Shown piece after piece: positions 14,947 through 19,360 of a DNA stretch of 20,902 nt. The translations under genes were made by a program, and so were the position numbers. Position 1 is the stretch's first letter. Each line of letters starts with the position of its first letter. Source of the DNA: JANNHK01 sp034408875 (GTDB lineage: Bacteria > Actinomycetota > Acidimicrobiia > IMCC26256 > PALSA-610). The notes under the pieces were generated by a model. It was not told the DNA's origin. It ran no database searches and worked only from the letters and a program-made list of their open reading frames with translations. The DNA lies in assembly GCA_034408875.1 (NCBI GenBank), contig JAWXCJ010000173.1:1-20902 (forward strand), in the 5' to 3' direction.

Positions 14947-14999
14947 CGAAGTTCGTCCGAATAGTTCGTACGACTCATCCGAACCTAGCGAATGATTCG
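14947..14999. promoter_or_regulatory. Cluster of CGAA/TTCG inverted repeats (possible operator)
   Basis: Three small palindromes lie just upstream of the -35 of the S15-like gene: CGAA-N1-TTCG at 14947-14955, CGAA-N3-TTCG at 14958-14968 and CGAA-N3-TTCG at 14989-14999. The two N3 copies start 31 bases apart, close to three DNA turns. TCGTACGA (14966-14973) overlaps the second one. The binding protein is unknown. The spacing differs from the actinobacterial LexA box. Confidence 0.4.
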
Positions 15000-15007
15000 T
15001 TCGACTC

Positions 15008-15201
15008 TCACGCGCGCAGCAGACGTTCGACGGCCTGTACCGCTTCGTGCACCTTGTTGTCACCTTCGTCACTGTCTGGCCGGGCGGCCTCGCGCACGCA
15101 GGGCCGCAGGTGCTCGTCGAGGAGACCCAAGCCGACACCCCGGAGGGCCTTCGAGACCGACGCGATCTGGATGAGACGTCGATGCAATAGGCCTCTTCGC
15201 C
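15008..15201 (-). pseudogene. csoR: Remnant of a CsoR-family copper-sensing repressor (N-terminus missing, frameshifted)
   Basis: Translation of the minus strand gives the C-terminal two thirds of a CsoR/RcnR-family repressor. EEAYCIDV is in one frame (about 15198-15175), then IQIASVSKALRGVGLGLLDEH and HLRPC in the next, ending in EAVQAVERLLRA and a TGA at 15008. A missing base near 15174-15175 splits the frame. If it is restored, the Cys-His-Cys copper ligands fall at the family spacing (His 25 residues after Cys, second Cys 4 later). The N-terminal helix is absent: the sequence beyond about 15201 no longer resembles CsoR and soon becomes a copA fragment on the other strand. No start codon or promoter remains, so it is very likely dead. 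Confidence 0.75.
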
Positions 15202-15225
15202 CCGCGTCGTCGCCGACGCGATTGC

Positions 15226-15369
15226 GTTGTCGCGGCGATCCCGCCGGCCGCGTTCGGCATGCTCGATCCGATGATCGCGGCGGGGGCCATGGCATTCTTG
15301 TCGGTGTTGGTCGTCACGAACTCGCTGCGCCTCCGGTTCCGAGGTGTGACCGCGCGCGGTCGCCGGTAG
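15226..15369 (+). pseudogene. Remnant of the C-terminus of a copper-translocating P-type ATPase (CopA-like)
   Basis: Codons from 15226 to the TAG at 15367-15369 read VVAAIPPAAFGMLDPMIAAG and then AMAFLSVLVVTNSLRLRFRG. This is the last membrane segment and tail of heavy-metal P1B-ATPases of the CopA/CtpV kind, where the usual form resembles AAIPLAA-GLLNPxIAGAAMAFSSVxVVTNSLRLR. Only 47 codons remain; nothing upstream encodes the rest of the pump. It lies directly beside the csoR remnant on the opposite strand. The arrangement is that of a divergent csoR-copA pair after an internal deletion. Its stop codon is reused as the start of the metF -10 element. Confidence 0.7.
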
Positions 15370-15372
15370 CCT
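15367..15372 (+). promoter_or_regulatory. Putative -10 element of metF
   Basis: TAGCCT is followed by 8 bases and the GTG of metF. A perfect 14-bp palindrome, GACCGCGCGCGGTC (15348-15361), sits just upstream, where the spacer between -35 and -10 would be, and could be an operator. The element begins with the TAG that ends the copA remnant. Confidence 0.42.
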
Positions 15373-15380
15373 CCCCGGCC

Positions 15381-16238
15381 GTGACGAAGATCGTCGAGAT
15401 CCTCGCGGCGGGGCCGAGTTACTCGTTCGAGTTCTTCCCGCCCAAGAACCCGGCCGCCGAAGCCCAGCTCGATCAGACGCTGCGCGACCTCGAGCCGTTG
15501 GCTCCGTCGTTCGTGTCGGTGACCTACGGAGCCGGGGGAACGACCCGCGAGCGTACGCACGACCTGGTCGTGAAGATCAACCGCGAAACGTCGATGACGG
15601 CGATGGCGCACCTCACGTGTGCCGCGCACACGCGTGCCGAACTGGTCGACATCGTCGGCCGGTATCACGACGCGGGTGTCGAGAACATCCTGGCCCTGCG
15701 CGGTGATCCGCCCAAGGACCTCGACCTCCCGCCCGGCGAACTCGACCACGCGACCGATCTCGCCGACCTCGTGCGCGAGATCGGCCCGTTCTCGGTCGGC
15801 GTGGCCGTGCACCCCGAAGGCCACCCCGCGTCGACGCAGCGCGACGAAGATCGCGAACGCCAGGCGCAGAAGCTCGCAGGTGCCGACTTCGGCGTGTCGC
15901 AGTTCTTCTTCGAGGCCGATGTCTGGTTCGCGTTCCTCGCCGACCTCGCCCGCCGCGGTGTTACCACGCCGGTGATCCCCGGCATCATGCCGGTCACGAA
16001 CGTGAAGTCGGTGAAGCGCATGGCCGAGATGTCGGGCGCCGCCTTTCCTCCCGCGCTCGACCAGCGCCTGCGCGCCGTCGAAGACGACGCCGAGGCGATG
16101 CACCGAGTCGGCATCGAGGCGGCAACCGAGTTGTGCGAGGAGCTGCGCGCGGGCGGCGTGCGCAGCTTCCACTTCTACACACTCAACCGTTCGCCCGCGA
16201 CGCGCGAGATCTACGAGAACCTCGGCCTGGGCGCGTAG
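15381..16238 (+). CDS. metF: 5,10-methylenetetrahydrofolate reductase
   Basis: MetF reduces methylene-THF to methyl-THF, the methyl donor for methionine synthesis. It is a cytoplasmic FAD TIM-barrel enzyme. The 285 residues are close to the bacterial norm. FEFFPPK (16-22) contains the catalytic Glu17, SVTYGAGG (46-53) and HLTC (77-80) are family signatures, and NILALRGDPP (102-111) carries Asp109, which contacts the flavin. The last stretch RSFHFYTLNRSPAT is also typical. The GTG at 15381 yields the family N-terminus; the long upstream open frame passes through copA remnant and antisense sequence. No Shine-Dalgarno is present. A strong hairpin follows 9 bases after the stop. It is a single-gene unit. 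Confidence 0.96.
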   Translation: MTKIVEILAAGPSYSFEFFPPKNPAAEAQLDQTLRDLEPLAPSFVSVTYGAGGTTRERTHDLVVKINRETSMTAMAHLTCAAHTRAELVDIVGRYHDAGVENILALRGDPPKDLDLPPGELDHATDLADLVREIGPFSVGVAVHPEGHPASTQRDEDRERQAQKLAGADFGVSQFFFEADVWFAFLADLARRGVTTPVIPGIMPVTNVKSVKRMAEMSGAAFPPALDQRLRAVEDDAEAMHRVGIEAATELCEELRAGGVRSFHFYTLNRSPATREIYENLGLGA

Positions 16239-16247
16239 ACAAGAAAG

Positions 16248-16271
16248 CGGGCCCCGCCGAAGCGGGGCCCG
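16248..16271 (-). terminator. Intrinsic terminator of tRNA-Ser(CGA), shared with metF
   Basis: CGGGCCCCGC and GCGGGGCCCG form a perfect 10-bp stem around a CGAA loop. On the minus strand the stem is followed by TTTCTT, a usable U-tract, so it is a good terminator for the tRNA. On the plus strand it follows the metF stop by 9 bases without a T-run and may act less well. Confidence 0.8.
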
Positions 16272-16275
16272 AACG

Positions 16276-16360
16276 CGGAGGGAGTGGGATTTGAACCCAC
16301 GGTGACTTGCGCCACAATGGTTTTCGAGACCATCCGATTCGGCCGCTCTCGCATCCCTCC
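16276..16360 (-). tRNA. tRNA-Ser (anticodon CGA)
   Basis: This 85-base class II tRNA reads UCG codons. On the minus strand it starts GGAGGGA and ends TCCCTCC plus discriminator G. The anticodon arm is ATGGT-CTCGAAA-ACCAT with anticodon CGA, and the long variable arm is GTGGC-GCAA-GTCAC. The T arm is GTGGG-TTCAAAT-CCCAC. CCA is not encoded. It lies 10 bases downstream of tadA on the same strand. Confidence 0.96.
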
Positions 16361-16367
16361 GGGTGCG

Positions 16368-16373
16368 ATGTTA
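16368..16373 (-). promoter_or_regulatory. Putative -10 element of tRNA-Ser(CGA)
   Basis: TAACAT on the minus strand lies exactly 7 bases before the mature 5' G of the tRNA. Its TAA is the stop codon of tadA. If used, it would start transcription at or beside the mature tRNA end. Confidence 0.35.
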
Positions 16374-16835
16374 CGGCAGGCGCAGATTGGCGAAGAACGC
16401 GTGTAACAGCGCGGCCGACTCTTCGGCGCGTACGCCCCGTATCACCTGCATCTCGTGGTTCAAGCGGGGATCGGCGGCGATGTTGTAGAGCGTGCCTGCG
16501 GCCCCCGCCTTCGGATCGGCCGCGCCGAACACCAGCGTTCGCACTCGGGCGGCCCACAGCGCGCCCGCGCACATCGGGCACGGCTCCAGCGTGACGACAA
16601 CCGCGTGGTGGTCGAGGCGCCAACTCCCGACCCGCGCCGCGGTGTCGCGCACTGCGAGGAGTTCGGCATGGGCGGTCGGGTCGCCGGTCAGCTCTCGCTC
16701 GTTGTGGCGCCGGGCCACTACCTCGCCCGAGTCGAGGTCGACGACGATCGCTCCGACGGGGACGTCGCCGTGCCCGGGGGCGAGCCCGGCCTCGCCGAGC
16801 GCGAGCCCCATCAGGGCGTCGTGGTCGGCCGGCAT
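16371..16835 (-). CDS. tadA: tRNA-specific adenosine deaminase TadA
   Basis: TadA converts A34 to inosine in the anticodon of tRNA-Arg(ACG). The 154-residue zinc deaminase has HAE at 56-58 (zinc ligand His56, proton-shuttle Glu58) and EPCPMCAGA at 84-92 (zinc ligands Cys86 and Cys89). Its N-terminal LALGEAGLAP, GDVPVGAIVV and HNERE stretches match the family, so it is preferred over a cytosine or guanine deaminase. The ATG at 16835 gives the normal length; the longer frame upstream is antisense to the lipoprotein gene. A TANNNT lies 7 bases upstream and there is no Shine-Dalgarno. A tRNA-Ser gene follows 10 bases after the stop. Confidence 0.93.
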   Translation of the reverse strand: MPADHDALMGLALGEAGLAPGHGDVPVGAIVVDLDSGEVVARRHNERELTGDPTAHAELLAVRDTAARVGSWRLDHHAVVVTLEPCPMCAGALWAARVRTLVFGAADPKAGAAGTLYNIAADPRLNHEMQVIRGVRAEESAALLHAFFANLRLP

Positions 16836-16841
16836 GGGCCG

Positions 16842-16859
16842 GAGGGTACAGGGACCCTC
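16842..16859. promoter_or_regulatory. Putative tadA -10 element within an inverted repeat
   Basis: TACCCT on the minus strand (16848-16843) is followed by 7 bases and the tadA ATG. It overlaps an inverted repeat GAGGGT-N6-ACCCTC (16842-16859), which could serve as an operator for tadA or for the divergent lipoprotein gene. Confidence 0.4.
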
Positions 16860-16922
16860 GAAGGTGCCGACAGAAATTGGACATTGGTGCAACGGCGACG
16901 GCCAGGGCGGCATCAGGTGGCC

Positions 16923-17714
16923 ATGGAAACGATCACGCACGACTTCGACTCGACTCCCCGGCGCCGGCCGAGCCGGCTGACCGTCACCCTTGTGGCTGCG
17001 GCAGCTGCGGCACTTGTGCTCGGCGGCTGCGGCGGCGGCGACGACGACGATGACTCGGCTTCCGAATCCGGACCCGCGTCGGAAACGAGTACGAGCGCCG
17101 AAGCAAACGCGGCCGCCGACGTGGACATCCGCGAGGTGCTCGATGTCGCGCCCGAGGAACTGGTCACCGTTTTCATCGACGCGACCTACGGCGACGGGTG
17201 GGGCGGCCCGGACGATGATCCCAACACCTTCGTCAGCGACGTTACGCATCTGCCTGGCTTGTACACGATCGTGACGGACGCGTCCTCGCCCAAGCAGGCG
17301 AACGTCTACTGCGAACTGTCTGCGCCGGTACTGGCGTACTTCCTCGGGGACAGCGGCTACTCGCTCTTTGTCCGGGGTGAGGATCCGCTGTCGAAATTCG
17401 TATTGGTTGAAGCGTTCCCGTGTGCGCCCGCCGAAGTCCCGACCGACATCGCTGCCGCGACGGCGCCCGACGACGCGGGCGACGTTGCGTCCCGGGCCAA
17501 CTACTTCGTGCGGGACGTCGTCGAGGACGCCGACTGGTACTCGGGCGGCGGCTACGTCCAGTTCGGCGATTCCGACTTCGAGTTCGACTGCACGAGTGTC
17601 GACGGTGTCGTGCCGTGTGCGGAGATCCAGGCGATGCTCGAGTGGCTCATGGTCGACGCCGACGGCGAGACCGTGCCGTACTCGCTGACCGCGAACCAAA
17701 AGCCCTGCACCTGA
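16923..17714 (+). CDS. Predicted lipoprotein, paralogue of the extracytoplasmic domain of the next gene
   Basis: I do not recognise a named family. The 263-residue protein has a basic N-terminus, a hydrophobic segment (about 19-35) and LGGC, a plausible lipobox with Cys36, then a Gly/Asp/Ser-rich linker (37-65). The outer domain (about 70-263) has cysteines at 130, 167, 223, 232 and 262. Its end (PCAEIQAMLEWLMVDADG then VPYSLTANQKPC) matches the end of the following gene's product (RCAEFVDYLDWLMRTADG then VPYTLTVNENFC). The Cys130-Cys167 and Cys232-Cys262 distances (37 and 30) are identical there. The ATG is used; an in-frame GTG lies two codons upstream. A hairpin and about 150 bases separate it from its paralogue. 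Function is unknown; ligand binding or partnering with that protein is an inference. Confidence 0.8.
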   Translation: METITHDFDSTPRRRPSRLTVTLVAAAAAALVLGGCGGGDDDDDSASESGPASETSTSAEANAAADVDIREVLDVAPEELVTVFIDATYGDGWGGPDDDPNTFVSDVTHLPGLYTIVTDASSPKQANVYCELSAPVLAYFLGDSGYSLFVRGEDPLSKFVLVEAFPCAPAEVPTDIAAATAPDDAGDVASRANYFVRDVVEDADWYSGGGYVQFGDSDFEFDCTSVDGVVPCAEIQAMLEWLMVDADGETVPYSLTANQKPCT

Positions 17715-17723
17715 CCCACGAGC

Positions 17724-17754
17724 CCCCTCCCGTGCGGCCGGGACGGGGCAGGGG
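17724..17754 (+). other. Hairpin between the lipoprotein and sigma-fusion genes
   Basis: CCCCT-CCCGT pairs with ACGGG-(GC bulge)-AGGGG around a 9-base loop, giving two 5-bp helices. It begins 9 bases after the lipoprotein stop and has no T-run. It could be a weak terminator or an mRNA processing site that sets different levels of the two proteins. Confidence 0.35.
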
Positions 17755-17862
17755 TGGCGGTCGGGCGAGTCCCGCCGATGAGCAGGGATGGGTCCGCAAC
17801 CCCCGAGCCGCCGGTGGCATCAGCAGGACGTGGGGGCATTGCAAGTGGCAGAGGGCAACGAG

Positions 17863-19035
17863 GTGGCGGAGGTTCGTCCGTCGACCATCGAGGACCTGTT
17901 CGAGGAGACCTACCGGCCCATGGTTCGGCTCGCGCTCGTCATGACCGGATCGAACGAAGTGGCCGAGGATCTGGTCCAGGATTGTTTCGCCCGCCTGCAC
18001 GGCCGCTGGGAACACGTGGAGAACCCGGGCGGATACACGCGCATATCAGTTGTGAACGCATGCAAGCAGTGGTTCCGGTCTCGCGACCGGGAGCGCAAGC
18101 GAATGCGACTCGTCGGCGCGGGTGAGCAAGTGCTCTCGCTTGAAACCCAGGAGATGCTCGACGAACTCGAGGAAGACCGGTTGCGGGCCGCGTTCGACGA
18201 GCTGGCCACCACAGCCACATTCGCGCCCGATGCGTGGGCACAGGTGCGCAAGCGGCGCGCGGCGCGCACCGGCCAACGATTCCTGTCCGGAGTCGGCGCG
18301 CTCGCATTGGCCGCGGCAGCGATCGCGGGCCTGCTGTTGGTGACGGGCGAAACAGCGCAGGACAAGGTGCCGGAAGCGCACGTCGGGGACGGCGGCGATG
18401 GCGACGTTTCGTTCGGTCACCGCCCGACGACGGCGAATGGCGCTTACGAGTTCACCACCGCGTTCTTCTTCGCGACGTACCCGCTTGGGTCGACGGCGCC
18501 GAACGGCACTCCCCACTGGTTCGCGGGCGTCACCTTGGGAGCAACTGGTGACGACGCGGCCTCGTTCGACCTCGTGTCCTCGGCCGCGACGCCGGAGGCA
18601 CTCGAGGCGAACTGTGTCGAGGCCGCCCCGATCGTGGAGTCGATTTTCGGCGACCTCAATTACGGGATCGGTGTCGTACCGTCGGGCGCGAGCGGGTCGA
18701 GCACGACCGCCGAACGGGTGCCGTGCGCGAGGGCGCCGGCGGAGGATCCCGTCCGTCTGACCGCACCGGCGACGGGAGAGGAGATCGCGACCCGCGCCGT
18801 GAACTTCCTTGCCGAGATGAACGACAGCAAGGAATGGGCCCTCGACTTCGTCGGCTCGGGGCGCGACGACGTGTTCAAGATGTCGGACGACGGCCTCCGG
18901 GTCGACTTCGAGCTGACCACGGCCGACGGCAAACCGCGATGCGCCGAGTTCGTCGACTACCTCGATTGGCTGATGCGGACCGCCGACGGGTTGTCCGTTC
19001 CGTACACGCTCACGGTGAACGAGAACTTCTGCTGA
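17863..19035 (+). CDS. Sigma-70 region 2 fused to a membrane segment and an extracytoplasmic domain (no region 4)
   Basis: The 390-residue product begins like an ECF sigma factor. DLFEETYRPMVRLALVMTG, AEDLVQDCFARLHGRW and GGYTRISVVNACKQWFRSR (about 9-82) cover region 2, including the -10-binding part. Region 4, which binds the -35 element, is absent. Instead come an acidic/basic helical linker (about 90-138), a positive-inside membrane helix (about 140-162) and an outer domain (about 190-390) homologous to the preceding lipoprotein. Its cysteines 251, 288, 360 and 390 match the lipoprotein's spacing. The reading frame is continuous. GTG 17863 has GAGGG 7 bases upstream; GTG 17845 and ATG 17788 are alternatives. 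An in-frame ATG at 18154 could start the membrane part alone. It may be a membrane-tethered transcription factor, or a sigma/anti-sigma gene pair fused by deletion. Confidence 0.82.
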   Translation: MAEVRPSTIEDLFEETYRPMVRLALVMTGSNEVAEDLVQDCFARLHGRWEHVENPGGYTRISVVNACKQWFRSRDRERKRMRLVGAGEQVLSLETQEMLDELEEDRLRAAFDELATTATFAPDAWAQVRKRRAARTGQRFLSGVGALALAAAAIAGLLLVTGETAQDKVPEAHVGDGGDGDVSFGHRPTTANGAYEFTTAFFFATYPLGSTAPNGTPHWFAGVTLGATGDDAASFDLVSSAATPEALEANCVEAAPIVESIFGDLNYGIGVVPSGASGSSTTAERVPCARAPAEDPVRLTAPATGEEIATRAVNFLAEMNDSKEWALDFVGSGRDDVFKMSDDGLRVDFELTTADGKPRCAEFVDYLDWLMRTADGLSVPYTLTVNENFC

Positions 19036-19047
19036 GTCATGGGGTCG

Positions 19048-19068
19048 GCCGGGCCGAACCGGCCCGGC
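19048..19068. terminator. Hairpin between the sigma-fusion gene and tRNA-Ser(GGA)
   Basis: GCCGGGCC and GGCCCGGC form a perfect 8-bp stem with a 5-base loop. It lies 12 bases after the sigma-fusion stop and 8 bases beyond the 3' end of the tRNA on the other strand. No T-run is present on either strand. It probably terminates both convergent transcripts. Confidence 0.6.
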
Positions 19069-19076
19069 ACATCTGG

Positions 19077-19161
19077 CGGAGGGAGTGGGATTCGAACCCA
19101 CGGAGGGTTGCCCCTCACACGCTTTCCAAGCGTGCCGATTCGGCCGCTCTCGCACCCCTCC
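19077..19161 (-). tRNA. tRNA-Ser (anticodon GGA)
   Basis: This 85-base class II tRNA reads UCC and UCU codons. On the minus strand it starts GGAGGGG and ends TCCCTCC plus discriminator G, with one G-T wobble pair in the acceptor stem. The anticodon arm is CACGC-TTGGAAA-GCGTG with anticodon GGA, the variable arm is GAGGG-GCAA-CCCTC and the T arm is GTGGG-TTCGAAT-CCCAC. CCA is not encoded. Its 5' end is only 4 bases after the SRP RNA, so it is probably cut from the same transcript. Confidence 0.96.
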
Positions 19162-19165
19162 TGGT

Positions 19166-19293
19166 GGCCCGCTCGCAGCCGAGCCAGGCAACCCGGCGGC
19201 ACCCAAGCGGCACCGCTGAGAGCTGCTTCCTTCCGGACCTGACTCGGTTCACGGGCGCTCGTCGCGCCGGACCCGGCCAGGCGCGAGCGGGCC
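19166..19293 (-). ncRNA. ffs: Signal recognition particle RNA, small bacterial type (4.5S-like)
   Basis: This is the RNA core of SRP, which binds Ffh and targets nascent membrane proteins. The minus strand at 19243-19222 reads GTCAGGTCCGGAAGGAAGCAG, the universal apical hairpin with its GGAA tetraloop and asymmetric loop. The ends are set by a perfect 11-bp stem: GGCCCGCTCGC (19293-19283) pairs with GCGAGCGGGCC (19176-19166). The 128-base length suits a hairpin-type SRP RNA without an Alu domain. It lies between tRNA-Ser and dnaX. A TANNNT -10 lies 7 bases before its 5' end. Confidence 0.93.
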
Positions 19294-19300
19294 GTCGGGC

Positions 19301-19306
19301 AGGCTA
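19301..19306 (-). promoter_or_regulatory. Putative -10 element of the SRP RNA gene
   Basis: TAGCCT on the minus strand is followed by 7 bases and then the first base of the SRP RNA terminal stem at 19293. Because the RNA end is defined independently by pairing, this gives a local measure of the -10-to-start distance. No convincing -35 is present. Confidence 0.55.
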
Positions 19307-19346
19307 GCGCGGGCCGGACACGACGCCTTCCGTCGCTCGCGGCCGG

Positions 19347-19352
19347 TAGCGT
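19347..19352 (+). promoter_or_regulatory. Putative -10 element of dnaX (leaderless)
   Basis: TAGCGT is followed by 8 bases and the GTG of dnaX. No Shine-Dalgarno lies between. It is back to back with the SRP RNA promoter, about 40 bases apart. Confidence 0.45.
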
Positions 19353-19360
19353 CGGGGTCA

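Noticed and set aside
14947..14999. LexA (SOS) box upstream of the S15-like gene
   Set aside because: The half-sites CGAA/TTCG are similar, but the actinobacterial LexA box has CGAAC-N4-GTTCG. The spacing here is 1 or 3, so a different protein is more likely.
15008..15295. A 95-residue intact ORF ending in CsoR-like sequence
   Set aside because: Only its last 55 or so residues resemble CsoR. The first part comes from the wrong frame and from antisense copA remnant, so I call it a pseudogene rather than a gene.
14547..15380. Long in-frame extension upstream of metF
   Set aside because: It runs through the S15-like gene's antisense strand and the copA remnant in a mixed frame. MetF similarity starts only at the GTG at 15381.
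17724..17754. Riboswitch or known cis-regulatory RNA before the sigma-fusion gene
   Set aside because: There is only a simple bulged hairpin and no recognisable aptamer pattern. Nor did I find one upstream of metF or purE.
18154..19035. A separate anti-sigma gene starting at the internal ATG
   Set aside because: The frame is continuous with the sigma-like part, and AGGAG touches the ATG with no spacing, so a separate gene is less likely. It is kept as a possible second start.
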